The notes below the pieces were generated by a model. That model was not told the origin of the DNA. It made no database searches and worked only from the letters and a program-made list of their open reading frames with translations. 64,000 nucleotides of DNA from assembly GCF_001442625.1 (NCBI RefSeq), contig NZ_LMZQ01000001.1, positions 124,001-188,000 of the forward strand. The letters run 5' to 3'. The position numbers and the translations under genes are program-made. This DNA comes from Pedobacter ginsenosidimutans (lineage in GTDB: Bacteria; Bacteroidota; Bacteroidia; Sphingobacteriales; Sphingobacteriaceae). This document shows, one piece after another, positions 26,607 through 36,829 of this stretch. Numbering within the stretch: position 1 is the stretch's first letter; every line of letters starts with the position of its first letter.

Positions 26607-28262
26607 TTAAACGATCTTCAATACAAACGCATAATCAAGTTTAGGCCTGTCAACATCGAAGTTTACCATCAATGCTTCATCGCTTTGGCTAAACTTCAAT
26701 TTTTTTCCGCTTCCGAGCAATTCCACTGATTGAGGCGCAGAATCCAGTAATTTCGCATTTTTACCCATACTTTTAATTATGATATTTCCATTTTCCGGCC
26801 ATCCCATTACAATAGCATATATATGCCCGGATTTCTGGGTAAATCTGATATCATTTGAGCTAAAAGGCTTATTTTTCCCTTCATTAAATCCTTGACCGCT
26901 CATTGGTGCTGCCGATGCCATTACTGGCCCCTCTCCAAATACCTTCCACGGCCTTGTGTCATAGATGCAATCACTATTTAGTTTCATCCACTCTCCAATC
27001 TCCTTTACCACAGAACGCTCAATCTCATCAATTGTACCGTTTCCCTTTACCGGAATATTCAGCAAAAAATTACCATTTTTACTGACTACATCAGCGAGTA
27101 TGTGAATAACGGTTTTTGCCGTCTTATAACGTTTATCCTGATAGATGCGCTGATCATAATGCCAGCTACCAATACAAGTGTCTGTCTGCCACGGCATAGG
27201 CTCGATCACATTGCTCTGGCCACGCTCAATGTCCCATACCATACACTTCCGCTGCAATTCATCTAGAATCTTTCCAAAAATGACGGTCTCTACTTTGCCG
27301 TTCTTTTTAATGCTCTTATTGTAAAAATGAGCTGCAATTTTTAGTCCCGCATCGCTAGCCGGCCACAATGGAAGAGCGGTGTCATCAAAATAAATCAGGT
27401 CTGGATCATAAGAATTTATAAGATCGATTGTTCGGTTGAGAAATTTGTCGCAGTAAGCCCTTGAGGGTGGAAAGACACCATTACCCCAGTTCCACTGCCT
27501 GTGAATTACACCATTATCTGCACTGTTTTCACTTAATGGATGGTTTTGCTCATAAAGTTCCTGGGGATCAATTCCTGACCACCAAAGCCCTTTGCCATCC
27601 TTTGCCCTTATCTTACCGTCATAGGGTATGCCGGCAAATTCCCCTTTTTTATCCGCACGTTGTGCAGGTTCCATCCAGCTCCAGGCATGCGCTGCGTGTA
27701 CACTCACGCCGAGCGGCAGACCGTTTTCCATTGCGGCTTTCTTCCACCCTCCTATGATATCTTTCTTAGGCCCTATTTTAGTAGAATTCCAATGACGCTG
27801 ATATTTACTTCTGTACATGTCAAAATTATCATGATGATTCGCCATAGCCATAAAGTATTTAGCCCCGGCATTTTTATACAGTGAAACCAATTCGCTGGGA
27901 TCCCATAGTTCAGCATGCCATTCATTAATTACATCCTTAAAGCCGAACTTTGAAGGATGCCCATATTTTTCAAGGTGATATTTATACACTTTACTGCCTT
28001 CTAGATACATCTCTCTTGCATACCAGTCTCCATATTCAGGCTGACATTGTGGGCCCCAATGTGCCCATATACCAAATTTGGCATTCCGGAACCACTCTGG
28101 TGTTTTATAGGAGGAGAGGGATTCCCATGTAGGTTCAAACGGGCCTGAAATTATTTTTTCATTTGGACCATTAAATACCTCGTCGGCTGCCCTGATGCTA
28201 CCCGCAAGTGCAATCAATGGCACTCCTGCGGCAACCTTTTTAATAAGTGATCTTCTGTTCAT
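26607..28262 (-). CDS. GH29 alpha-L-fucosidase
   Basis: The 551-aa protein begins MNRRSLIKKVAAG, a Tat-like or Sec signal of about 25 residues. The catalytic barrel covers about 45-420. It contains FGIWAHWGP, MANHHDNFDMY (the conserved His-His-Asp of GH29) and SYDPDLIYFDDTALPLW, where D293 is the likely nucleophile. SKNGNFLLNIPVKGNGTID is the usual GH29 pattern at the end of the barrel, and a beta-sandwich follows. It removes terminal alpha-L-fucose, acting in the periplasm. The neighbouring minus-strand GH43 operon ends with its own terminator upstream, so this gene likely has its own promoter. The general acid/base residue is not obvious by eye. Confidence 0.9.
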   Translation of the reverse strand: MNRRSLIKKVAAGVPLIALAGSIRAADEVFNGPNEKIISGPFEPTWESLSSYKTPEWFRNAKFGIWAHWGPQCQPEYGDWYAREMYLEGSKVYKYHLEKYGHPSKFGFKDVINEWHAELWDPSELVSLYKNAGAKYFMAMANHHDNFDMYRSKYQRHWNSTKIGPKKDIIGGWKKAAMENGLPLGVSVHAAHAWSWMEPAQRADKKGEFAGIPYDGKIRAKDGKGLWWSGIDPQELYEQNHPLSENSADNGVIHRQWNWGNGVFPPSRAYCDKFLNRTIDLINSYDPDLIYFDDTALPLWPASDAGLKIAAHFYNKSIKKNGKVETVIFGKILDELQRKCMVWDIERGQSNVIEPMPWQTDTCIGSWHYDQRIYQDKRYKTAKTVIHILADVVSKNGNFLLNIPVKGNGTIDEIERSVVKEIGEWMKLNSDCIYDTRPWKVFGEGPVMASAAPMSGQGFNEGKNKPFSSNDIRFTQKSGHIYAIVMGWPENGNIIIKSMGKNAKLLDSAPQSVELLGSGKKLKFSQSDEALMVNFDVDRPKLDYAFVLKIV

Positions 28263-28769
28263 GTAACAATGGTTTTTTTGGATAATTTGGTTAGGTTACG
28301 ATTAAATAGTTGTTAATGTCTATAGTTCTTTTCATTAATACCTTGGTAGATAGCGTATGCATTTTGCAGCCTGCTATTTAACTTTCGTATTTCGATATTT
28401 AAAAGAAAAAAACCAGGCGTTCCAAAGAACTGCCCGGCTCACTAACCATTGATTTATTTGTATTTGGGTTTAAAATATTATGTTCAAATTAAATTGTGCT
28501 TAATCTATAAAATAGATCTGCAAATTACACACTCTCAAATTTTCAGCAGGCCGTATATCCGTCAGATTTAGGGGGTAAAATTCTCAATTATTGATTTTAA
28601 ACCATCCAAATGGATTAACTATCAAAAAAGACTTCTTATCACTTTTATTCCTTACAAAATCAAATAACTTATATCCGCAAAAAAAGAGATTTTTAGCTGA
28701 CGAGTTTAAAGGTTACCGAAAAATACGCTCTGCAAGAAAAAGAATCAAAATTCATTTTGATCGGGATAT
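28263..28769. other. Intergenic region upstream of GH29
   Basis: These 507 bp lie between the GH43 operon end and the GH29 start. They contain the terminator listed at 28401..28437. A single TTTAGGGGGTAAAA near 28566-28579 resembles half of the proposed HTCS site but has no partner 21 bp away. Short AT-rich ORFs on the plus strand here look spurious. Confidence 0.5.
28401..28437 (-). terminator. Rho-independent terminator of the GH43 operon
   Basis: The stem CCxGGC-GTTC/GAAC-GCC-GG (28413-28437), read on the minus strand, is followed directly by TTTTTTTCTTTT. This is a clear intrinsic terminator about 330 bp after the last GH43 stop codon. It separates the GH43 operon from GH29. Confidence 0.8.
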
Positions 28770-29840
28770 TTAATTAAAAAGCCCACGCAATGTTTCAAGT
28801 TCTTTAGCGGTTATCTGAATAATACTCGGATGCTTCGGGGATGAGAAATTAGTAGCCTTCATAGCCCCTTGGTTAAATTTACCCAAAGGAGTGAACTTTT
28901 TAAAATCACTGGTTTCCACAAAACCGAAATTATGAGGATTAATACCATATATGTCGTATGCCAAAATCCATTTTTTCTGACCAATTAGCTTATATAAATT
29001 AGGCGCCTCGCAGGCACCTCTTTCATCATCTACCCAATTACTATCAAGAACATATCCTGAATTGATATTTTTAGAGATAGCTTGTTTGATGCCAGGAGTT
29101 CCATCGTGTGGAACGTAAAACATGTGATATTTTTTACCAATTTTTGTGATGTCCGCATCAATGTAACTTACATCTTTGGAATAATTAAACAACAGCTCAG
29201 GTTTTTTGGTGATCCGAGTAAAATCTTTATCAAAATAACTATAATAGATCTGATTTTTACCGTTGCCAAAACGCATCGTAAAATAAACCATTGGTTGCTT
29301 AAGCTTTTCATCAAAGATAATTTCTGGGGCCCATGCGCAGCCAATTTGTGAAAGTTCAGGAAAGGATTGATCTATCCTGATAGATTGATGTCTCCAAACC
29401 TTAAGATCGGCAGATTTTAAGACCACGAATCCACGGTTATTTCCCCATCCAAAATCTTTCTCGTTTCGATCCCACTTGGTTTGACGATAACCGGCATCTT
29501 TTGCAAAGATATGAAGGTCAGTCATAACCATATAGAAAATCCCGTCCTGCCCTCTATAAATATAGGGATCCCGAATGCCTTTTTGTTCTGCAATACTATC
29601 TCCGGCAATCACAGGCTTTCCTTTATTTATATCAGTGAAGGCATAACCATCATCGCTTACTGCCATGTGTATGCCATGCGTATCGTCTTTGAAGTATACC
29701 ATCAGGTACCCGGACATTTTATTTTCACCAGGCACTTTGATCTTAAGCTCTTGGGCATCTGCCTCGGCAAAAAATAAATTAGTTGCTAAAAAAAATAAGA
29801 TTATTATTCTCAGAGAAAAGGTTCTTTTAATACAATTCAT
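28770..29840 (-). CDS. GH43-type five-bladed beta-propeller glycosidase A
   Basis: The 356-aa secreted protein has a signal peptide (about 1-29). The three GH43-like acidic residues are visible: Asp91 in GIRDPYI (general base), Asp228 or Asp230 in YIDADITK (pKa modulator) and Glu278 in GACEAPN (general acid). WAPEI at 170-174 and the start MSGYLMVYFKDD are shared with the 408-aa gene in this operon. Family members cleave arabinofuranose, xylose or galactose linkages, and the exact specificity cannot be read from the sequence. It is the last gene of the three-gene GH43 operon. Confidence 0.8.
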   Translation of the reverse strand: MNCIKRTFSLRIIILFFLATNLFFAEADAQELKIKVPGENKMSGYLMVYFKDDTHGIHMAVSDDGYAFTDINKGKPVIAGDSIAEQKGIRDPYIYRGQDGIFYMVMTDLHIFAKDAGYRQTKWDRNEKDFGWGNNRGFVVLKSADLKVWRHQSIRIDQSFPELSQIGCAWAPEIIFDEKLKQPMVYFTMRFGNGKNQIYYSYFDKDFTRITKKPELLFNYSKDVSYIDADITKIGKKYHMFYVPHDGTPGIKQAISKNINSGYVLDSNWVDDERGACEAPNLYKLIGQKKWILAYDIYGINPHNFGFVETSDFKKFTPLGKFNQGAMKATNFSSPKHPSIIQITAKELETLRGLFN

Positions 29841-29977
29841 TGTTATAATTAACTAAGTAAAGGCAATGCCAAATTCCCTGGATTTATTTTTCCAGAATAG
29901 CTTCAGGGTTATTTCCTGATGAAAGTTAGCTGGTGACACATGCAAGCATCAGGATTTTTTAGGGGTACTAAAACGAA

Positions 29978-30967
29978 TTACTTTACCAAGCCCTTTACAC
30001 CATCGGAACTCATCTGTACTTTTTTCAAAATTCCATTGGGCCCATACTCGAGTTGATCGATACAAACTGAGCGGCTGAAGCTGCCTCCATCCCTATTTAT
30101 CGCTCCATTATGGTAAATGAAATACCATTTCCCTTTGAATTCAACGATAGACTGATGATTTGTATTACTGTTTCCAGCCAGCTCGTTTAGTATTCCTTTG
30201 TATGTATAAGGTCCGTCTACCTTATCTGCGATTGCATATGCGATTTTTTCGGGGAAACCTGTAGCATAGGATAGATAATACTTTCCTTTGCGATAATGTA
30301 TCCATGGAGCTTCGGTAAACTTAAAATTTTCAAAATCAATTTTACCAACACTTCCATCAATTTCTATCATGTTTGGTTTGAGTTTAGCAAAATAGCAAAC
30401 CCCATTCCCCCATATTATCCAGGCTTGATCATCTTTATCAATGATTACCGTTGGATCTATACAAGTCCAATAATGCTTGGATGCGAAGCAGTCATCATTA
30501 GTCAACAACGGTTTACCTATTGCATCTTTATAAGGGCCCTGTGGATTATCTGCCACCGCTACACCGATACCAGATCCATTAGTACTGATATACCAGTAAT
30601 ATTTACCGTTTCTTTTAATGGTTTGTGCGGCATAAGCAGCACCACTTTTATCCCACTTAAAATCACTTATTTTGAGTGGAGTTGGGTACTCGGTCCAATT
30701 TTTAAGATCTTTAGATGAGAAGACACACCAATCCTTCATTTTATAGGATTTTTGACCACCCTGAAAGTCGTGTCCTGTGAAAAGCCAAAGCGTTTCTCCA
30801 TCTACCATGGCCGCAGGGTCAGCTGTATATTTGTCTGTAATGATAGGGTTTCCAAAACTCCTGAAATGTTTAATACTATCCTGAGACAGCTGGGCCGTTC
30901 CTTTTAAAAAGGCAAAAGTTAATATTAAGGTTAATATCAGGCAAAGATTTGTTTTTGTTGGATTCAT
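29978..30967 (-). CDS. GH43 glycosidase B (arabinofuranosidase/xylosidase type)
   Basis: The 329-aa secreted enzyme has a signal peptide (about 1-26). The catalytic set is Asp50 in TADPAAM (base), Asp171 in CIDPTVIID (modulator) and Glu219 in FTEAPWIHYRKGKYYL (general acid), all in the usual GH43 order and spacing. NHQSIVEFKGKWYFIYHN near residue 275 matches the active-site histidine region of canonical GH43 members. It is therefore a more typical GH43 than its two neighbours. It sits 137 bp upstream of gene A in the same direction and 40 bp downstream of gene C. Likely releases arabinofuranosyl or xylosyl groups. Confidence 0.88.
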   Translation of the reverse strand: MNPTKTNLCLILTLILTFAFLKGTAQLSQDSIKHFRSFGNPIITDKYTADPAAMVDGETLWLFTGHDFQGGQKSYKMKDWCVFSSKDLKNWTEYPTPLKISDFKWDKSGAAYAAQTIKRNGKYYWYISTNGSGIGVAVADNPQGPYKDAIGKPLLTNDDCFASKHYWTCIDPTVIIDKDDQAWIIWGNGVCYFAKLKPNMIEIDGSVGKIDFENFKFTEAPWIHYRKGKYYLSYATGFPEKIAYAIADKVDGPYTYKGILNELAGNSNTNHQSIVEFKGKWYFIYHNGAINRDGGSFSRSVCIDQLEYGPNGILKKVQMSSDGVKGLVK

Positions 30968-31007
30968 ATCCTTATTTTGGTTATGGTTTTTTAATATTTC
31001 ACTTAGC

Positions 31008-32234
31008 CTAATTAGTTTTAGTGGATAAGCCTGAGGGTGAAACAGGCCATTTTTTCTTAAGCATCTTCATTTCTTTTTTGCTTATTCCCATCACAGCACC
31101 ATGCCTTGGATTGAAGTTCTTTTCAAACGATTCGGCAGTCTTGGAAAAATTATATAGGTCTTTACTCGTTTGATACTCATAACGCAGATTTGTGTATAGA
31201 TCATACATGAGTATATAAGTGCCTGAGTTATTAAGTTTAAAGATACTAGAGCCTTCGACAACAACCTTTTTGTCAGAATATACATCAAGATACTTAAAAT
31301 CCTCCGTCCATGGACCACTTAATGATTTTGAGGTAGCTTGTTGAATACCATTTTTCACCTCTTTCCCCAAACTGTCTTTGGTATTACCTTTATAAAAAAA
31401 ATGGTAGATTCCATCTTTAAAAATTATATCCCCATCAATGGCACCGAATTTGGCACTGAACATCAGTTTTGGAACATCCTCAAATCCAGAGAAATCTTCT
31501 TTAGCGTAGGCACAGTAGAAATCCAGCCTTTGGTCATCCTTGAACCTTATAGTAAAATAAACCAAATATTTGCCTGTGGAAGGGTCGTATATCGTTTGGG
31601 GTGCCCATACCCATTTAACTTTCGAAAACGATTCAGGATAGGTTTTTGACAAATCAATAGCATGATGTTTCCAGGTGAGCAGGTTGTGTGAACTTGACAT
31701 CACAATTCCATTATTTTGCGACCAGCCGTTCTTAACCGTATTCATATCCGTAGCTACCATCAGAAAACCTTTATTATCAACTTTACGCATAATATGCGGA
31801 TCTCTTATACCGCCGCTAAGCGCAACCTGATCTAAAGATAATATTGGTTTGTTGCCGTTTAAGGCATACCAGTTTACAGCATCTTCACTAATGCCAAATC
31901 TAAGCTGTTCCTGCTGCGATCTTGCACCTGAGCCCTCAAAATAACAAAACAGGTATCCCTCCATTTTGGGCTCCTTATGAACTTTAGGAAATTTAATTTT
32001 TTTATCCCCCTTAGCACCTAGCTTTGAAGAAGTATCCTGAATAATAAATGTATTTAAACCAGCACTTACTTTTACCTTCTTATAAAAGGTTGTATTACTT
32101 AAATAAGCTGAGCTGTAAAAAGGAGAATTTAACAAAAAAAACAGCATCAAGACCGCAGGAAATACTAAACCTTTACCAATATAGGGATGTATTGTCCTAG
32201 TGTTTCTCATTACAGGCCGATTGTATATTCTCAT
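31008..32234 (-). CDS. GH43-type glycosidase C with N-terminal extension
   Basis: The 408-aa protein has a membrane or signal segment at about 21-43, then about 45 residues of linker before the catalytic propeller. The propeller has Asp145 in GIRDPHI, Asp269 in AIDGDIIF, and Glu327 in VVEGSSIF as the likely general acid. It resembles gene A (MEGYLFCYFEG here, MSGYLMVYFKD there; WAPQT, WAPEI), so both come from one subfamily. It is the first gene of the GH43 operon, with the proposed HTCS direct repeat about 100 bp upstream. The HTCS gene is divergent. Confidence 0.8.
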   Translation of the reverse strand: MRIYNRPVMRNTRTIHPYIGKGLVFPAVLMLFFLLNSPFYSSAYLSNTTFYKKVKVSAGLNTFIIQDTSSKLGAKGDKKIKFPKVHKEPKMEGYLFCYFEGSGARSQQEQLRFGISEDAVNWYALNGNKPILSLDQVALSGGIRDPHIMRKVDNKGFLMVATDMNTVKNGWSQNNGIVMSSSHNLLTWKHHAIDLSKTYPESFSKVKWVWAPQTIYDPSTGKYLVYFTIRFKDDQRLDFYCAYAKEDFSGFEDVPKLMFSAKFGAIDGDIIFKDGIYHFFYKGNTKDSLGKEVKNGIQQATSKSLSGPWTEDFKYLDVYSDKKVVVEGSSIFKLNNSGTYILMYDLYTNLRYEYQTSKDLYNFSKTAESFEKNFNPRHGAVMGISKKEMKMLKKKWPVSPSGLSTKTN

Positions 32235-32597
32235 ATTATTATCTTTTATTTTTGGTTAGGAAACTCCTGCAGTCTTAAATTTTAACTACATTTAAATACG
32301 CTGCAAACATGCAGCAATTACACAAGTTCATAAGGGGGTTGATTGATTTTTTTTAGGGGACAATTTTTACTTTCAATATTATAGATCCTGCCAATAAAAA
32401 AAACGTTTGTACCAACGCATCATCTAAAGTAGTTTGTTTTTTAATTTAAAATTATAAATAATTTAAATAATAAACGTTACGTTAACATTTATTATTACTA
32501 TTATTACATTTGCAGAGTTTGGTTTCCGGTAGTAATAAACCAATCCTATGCTGTAGTTTAATTATAGTAACCAAATATCAAATTTATAGATTCCGAG
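32235..32597. other. Divergent control region of GH43 operon and HTCS
   Basis: These 363 bp separate the GH43 operon (minus) from the HTCS gene (plus). They hold the direct repeat listed at 32333..32359. A TACATTTG at 32505-32512 fits the Bacteroidota -7 consensus (TAnnTTTG) for the HTCS promoter, about 85 bp before its ATG, though no clear -33 element was found. Nothing else was identified. Confidence 0.5.
32333..32359 (-). promoter_or_regulatory. Proposed HTCS-binding direct repeat, site (a)
   Basis: Read toward the GH43 operon (minus strand), it is CCCCT, 16 bases, then CCCCC: two copies of a CCCC-core half-site 21 bp apart, the first within TTGTCCCCT. The pitch equals two helical turns, as expected for a dimeric AraC-type domain binding a direct repeat. 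The same arrangement recurs before GH2 and susC. Confidence 0.6.
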
Positions 32598-35500
32598 ATG
32601 ACTAAAAGGTTATGGAAATATTCGTTATTCCTCAGTTTTACGCTAATTTTTCAGGGTGTCATATTATTTGCTAGACAATATCCTGCTGCTCGATCTTTAG
32701 ATATTGAGGATGGTTTATCAAATAATTCTGTCAGAACTATTTACAAAGACAAAAGCGGTTATATGTGGATTGGCACCCATGATGGCTTAAACCGTTACGA
32801 TGGATATGAATTCAAAACATTTAGAAACAGCTTAGCAGATAGTTCCTCTCTTCCACATAACTACATTTATGCCATAGCAGAAGATATGGAAAGAAACATA
32901 TGGGTAGCAACTGGGCAAGGCGTTTCAATCACCAACAACCTGAGTAATAAATTCAGTCCTGCTTATTTTACTAATCAAAAAGGAATTACTCAAAAAATTT
33001 CGGTTCAGGTCAATACGATTTTCACAAATCCTCAAGGAATAGTTTTTATTGGTACAAATGGAGGTGGGCTACTAATCAAATCACCTGGCAAATCCTCAGC
33101 TGAGCAGTTATCAATCAACTATCAGGGAAAAAAGATGACCAATTATAGTGTCACATCAATAAAAAAAGACTTAAACAATAAAATTTGGCTTTTTATTGAC
33201 CCTCTTGGACTTTGCAGCTATGACCCAAAAACGAAAAAAATAGTTGCTGTGAACACCACCCTATCCAGGGCTTATTGTATTGAGGTAGATAATAACAATG
33301 ATATATGGATAGGTACAAAGGCCGGTCTTTACCGTTACCAGGTCAGTAAATCGATATTGAGTCAAAGATATACATCACTTGGATCAGAGGGCAGATCTGA
33401 ACACATTTTATGCCTGAACTATGAAAAATCAGGAAAGTTATATATTGGCACCAAAGGAGGCGGTTTGGTGATAATGAACACGAAAACAGGAAAATTCGAG
33501 ACCCCACATTTTCCCTCATCTTCAATCCTTGAAAAACAGTCCATTCCAGTAATTTACAGGGACAGTTCATCCAGCCTTTGGTTCGGAACATCTAAGGCTG
33601 GAGTGCTTATTATGGAACCAAATGGCAATAGTTTCAAAACCATTGCTTACACCTCTGGCTCACCGAACAGTTTAGTGGGTAATTATGTGTCTTGCTTTTT
33701 AGAAGATGAAAAAGGAAAAATTTTGATAGGTACTGATGGTGCAGGACTTAGTATTTGGAACAGAAAAGATAATAGTTTCGCCAATTATACACATTCCACT
33801 AAATTTAACAATAGCTTAAGCAGCAACCTAATCAGTGATATGAAGCGCGACTTTTTGGGTGACGTGTGGATTGCAAGTTTTGGTGGTGGTATTAACAGAA
33901 TGAAAAAAGGCGCGAGTAGTTTTGAACATTTCAAATGTTTTAACAGCGCTACTGGCATCGAAAACGAGAATGTATGGCAATTGATAGAGGATCATCAGAA
34001 AGTACTTTGGGCAACTACTTTTTCAAACGGAACCTTGTATTATTTTAATCGAAATGCAAATCAGTTCAAAGTTTTCGATGAAAAACTTTTGGAAAACCTA
34101 TTCTCAATCAGAGAAGACAGAAAAGAAGTTCTTTGGACAGGTAATTCCAATTATTTAATCAAAATAGACAGAAAAGAAAAAAAGCATGTATATTATCCAA
34201 TAGGTAAACCAGTAAGGGTAATATTCGAAGATGGATTCGAAAATCTCTGGCTTGGCACCGAGGGGGGCGGATTGATTTTATTTGACAGAAAATCCGGTAA
34301 AGTAAAAAAAAGATTTTCAACTGTTGATGGACTTTGCAACAATTCGATATTAGCTATCAATGAAGACGCCAAGGGAAATCTTTGGATTAGTACATTTAGC
34401 GGTTTATCGAGATTTAATGCAAAAAAAGTTGTTTTTTTGAACTTCTTTCAGGAGGACGGATTGCAAAGCAACCAATTTATAGATAATTCGACCATAAAAC
34501 TTAAATCAGGAGAACTTATATTCGGAGGCTTAAAAGGCTTTAACATTTTCAATCCAGATAGCATTTTAATTGACAGACGATTCCCTCCAGTAGCCATTAC
34601 TGATATCAGAGTGAACAACCACCTGATTTCTCCTGAGGATGACTACGTTTCTAAACTAGTAAATAACGAAATCACCGGCTTGAAAATACCATTCCAGGAA
34701 GCTGTATTGAGTGTAGACTTTGCAGCACTGGAGTTTAAAGCGCCAGGAAAGATCAGGTATGCCTACTACCTGGAGGGATGGGATAAGGGATGGAATTATA
34801 CAAATCGGGTGAGAACGGCTATCTACACCAGGTTGAGCGAGGGAAATTATAAACTGCATATCAAGTCTTCCAATATCCATGGACAGTGGCTTAGTTCAAG
34901 CAAGACATTAATAATTCGCGTATTACCTCCCTGGTATAGAAGTATTATAGCTTACATATGTTATGTTGCGCTTGTTATCGGTATATTATACATCTGCCTA
35001 AGTTACTTGAGAAGGCGATCTCAAATGAAACATCAGATAGAATTAGCAAATTTAAAATTGCAACAGGAACATGAGATTAGTGAGGAAAAACTATCCTTTT
35101 TCACCCATATCTCTCACGAATTCAGAACTCCCCTGACCCTCATCATCAACCCGGTTCAGGAATTTCTTAACAGCCAGGAGGGAAACGTTGACCCAAGAGA
35201 TCTCATTATTGTTTATAGAAATGCCCGACGATTACTAAGCCTGGTCGACCAGCTGATGCTTTTTAGAAAATCTGAAGCTCAAGAGATAAATAAAACCATA
35301 TTTAATTTCGTATCCTTTTGTGAAGAAATATATGTTTGCTTTGCCCATCAAGCAAAATCAAAGCATATTAAATTTGACTTTTTGATGCCTGACAAAGAAA
35401 TTTATGTCTCCGCAGATCGTGAAAAAATGGAGGTGGTCCTGTATAATTTAATTTCAAATGCATTTAAGTTTACACCAAGAGATGGGAATATTACTTTGAG

Positions 35501-36692
35501 CGTGAGGGATAATGGCGGTGATGTTGAATTCCATGTGATTGATAGTGGAAAAGGTATAAATATTAAAGATGGCGATAAAATTTTCGAACGCTTTTACCGG
35601 GCACCTGATCAAAGTTTTCTAAGTGGCTTTGGCGTAGGACTTTTTCTGGTTAAAAAGTTTATTGAAGTTCATTCCGGCAAAGTAAGTTTCGAAAGTTCAG
35701 CAAACCAGGGAACTGACTTCAAAGTGATTATCCCAAAAGGAACTCTGCCAGATAAACTCTACCCTAAAGAAAATTCAGTTTCAACACCAACTGTTATCCC
35801 TGCTTTTTTCGATGATTTATCGACAGAAAACACCAAGAAAACCCAGGAAAAACTGATTAAAGAAGAGACTGATCTCATCTACGCTGATACGACAACTGAA
35901 AAGAAAACAATTTTGATCGTTGATGATGATACAGATATACGCAGCTACATCAAACAGATTTTTTCTAATGATTATTTGGTTTATGAAGCAAAAGATGGGC
36001 ATGAAGGATATTCGTTTGCCAAAAATTCAGTTCCTGACCTGATCATTACCGATATGATTATGAAAGAGCTAAATGGTGTTGAGCTCTGCATGAAAATTAA
36101 ATCTGACCCATCATTAACACACATTCCTGTAATTATCCTGACTTCAAGTTCATCCCCAGAACTTAAACTTAAAGGTATAGAACAGGGTGCAGATGATTTT
36201 ATTACCAAACCATTCGAGAAGAATATATTAATGGCCAGGGTTGCCAATTTGCTCAGGAGCCGGAATACCCTTCAACAATATTTTTTAAATGAAATTACTT
36301 TAAAATCAGAAGATTCCAAAATTTCTCCCGAGTACAAAAGTTTTCTGGAATCATGCATCAATATTACTGAAAAACATCTCGATGATCCAGATTTCAGTGT
36401 TAAAATGCTAGCTGATGAACTGGCAATATCTCCATCTATACTATACAGAAAGGTTAAGTCAATTTCCGGAAAAACGACAAATGAATTCATTAGGTACATT
36501 AGGCTGAGAAAAGCTGCACAGCTACTGATCAATACCGACTATAACATTAACCAGACGGCTATTTTCTGCGGCTTTGTGGATGTGAGATATTTTAGAGAGC
36601 AGTTCAGTAAACTATTCGGCATACGTCCTTCTGATTTCAAAAAGAAATACAAGGGTAATCTATCACCAAAACATAGGGTATTAAAGAATTAA
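32598..36692 (+). CDS. Hybrid two-component system sensor/regulator (HTCS)
   Basis: The 1364-aa protein has a signal peptide (about 1-25) and two seven-bladed reg_prop propellers at about 30-690 (repeats of NSVRTIYKDKSGYMWIGT type). A Y_Y_Y beta-sandwich (about 700-775) and one transmembrane helix at about 782-803 follow. The kinase domain has the phospho-acceptor His840 in SHEFRTPL, and an ATPase domain at about 940-1055 (NLISNAFKFTP, DSGKGI, GFGVGLFLVKKFI). The receiver domain has VDDDTD and phospho-acceptor Asp1152, and an AraC-type helix-turn-helix ends the chain at about 1265-1355. HTCS proteins sense glycan fragments in the periplasm and switch on the nearby PUL. It is flanked by the GH43 operon and the orphan receiver-AraC gene. 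All domains are intact. Confidence 0.96.
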   Translation: MTKRLWKYSLFLSFTLIFQGVILFARQYPAARSLDIEDGLSNNSVRTIYKDKSGYMWIGTHDGLNRYDGYEFKTFRNSLADSSSLPHNYIYAIAEDMERNIWVATGQGVSITNNLSNKFSPAYFTNQKGITQKISVQVNTIFTNPQGIVFIGTNGGGLLIKSPGKSSAEQLSINYQGKKMTNYSVTSIKKDLNNKIWLFIDPLGLCSYDPKTKKIVAVNTTLSRAYCIEVDNNNDIWIGTKAGLYRYQVSKSILSQRYTSLGSEGRSEHILCLNYEKSGKLYIGTKGGGLVIMNTKTGKFETPHFPSSSILEKQSIPVIYRDSSSSLWFGTSKAGVLIMEPNGNSFKTIAYTSGSPNSLVGNYVSCFLEDEKGKILIGTDGAGLSIWNRKDNSFANYTHSTKFNNSLSSNLISDMKRDFLGDVWIASFGGGINRMKKGASSFEHFKCFNSATGIENENVWQLIEDHQKVLWATTFSNGTLYYFNRNANQFKVFDEKLLENLFSIREDRKEVLWTGNSNYLIKIDRKEKKHVYYPIGKPVRVIFEDGFENLWLGTEGGGLILFDRKSGKVKKRFSTVDGLCNNSILAINEDAKGNLWISTFSGLSRFNAKKVVFLNFFQEDGLQSNQFIDNSTIKLKSGELIFGGLKGFNIFNPDSILIDRRFPPVAITDIRVNNHLISPEDDYVSKLVNNEITGLKIPFQEAVLSVDFAALEFKAPGKIRYAYYLEGWDKGWNYTNRVRTAIYTRLSEGNYKLHIKSSNIHGQWLSSSKTLIIRVLPPWYRSIIAYICYVALVIGILYICLSYLRRRSQMKHQIELANLKLQQEHEISEEKLSFFTHISHEFRTPLTLIINPVQEFLNSQEGNVDPRDLIIVYRNARRLLSLVDQLMLFRKSEAQEINKTIFNFVSFCEEIYVCFAHQAKSKHIKFDFLMPDKEIYVSADREKMEVVLYNLISNAFKFTPRDGNITLSVRDNGGDVEFHVIDSGKGINIKDGDKIFERFYRAPDQSFLSGFGVGLFLVKKFIEVHSGKVSFESSANQGTDFKVIIPKGTLPDKLYPKENSVSTPTVIPAFFDDLSTENTKKTQEKLIKEETDLIYADTTTEKKTILIVDDDTDIRSYIKQIFSNDYLVYEAKDGHEGYSFAKNSVPDLIITDMIMKELNGVELCMKIKSDPSLTHIPVIILTSSSSPELKLKGIEQGADDFITKPFEKNILMARVANLLRSRNTLQQYFLNEITLKSEDSKISPEYKSFLESCINITEKHLDDPDFSVKMLADELAISPSILYRKVKSISGKTTNEFIRYIRLRKAAQLLINTDYNINQTAIFCGFVDVRYFREQFSKLFGIRPSDFKKKYKGNLSPKHRVLKN

Positions 36693-36707
36693 CTTGAATC
36701 ACTAATA

Positions 36708-36746
36708 CTATCTTGCACTTCGGTTTTTCTGCGAAATGCAAGATAG
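36708..36746. terminator. Strong hairpin between the convergent HTCS and AraC genes
   Basis: Perfect 10-bp arms CTATCTTGCA (36708-36717) and TGCAAGATAG (36737-36746) with an inner TTCG/CGAA pairing lie 16 bp after the HTCS stop codon. No T-run follows on either side, so it could be a bidirectional terminator of weak intrinsic type or an RNA-stability hairpin. Confidence 0.55.
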
Positions 36747-36829
36747 CAGGGTTCAATATATAGCATCATTAACAGAAAGATCATTAGATTTAATATCACC
36801 CACCGAACATTTAACCCAAGATTATAATT

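Noticed and set aside
28566..28579. TTTAGGGGGTAAAA upstream of GH29 as another HTCS site
   Set aside because: Only one half-site is present and there is no partner at 21 bp on either side.
28591..28773. 60-aa plus-strand ORF beside the GH43 operon end
   Set aside because: Lys- and AT-rich, overlaps the end of gene A on the other strand, no family.
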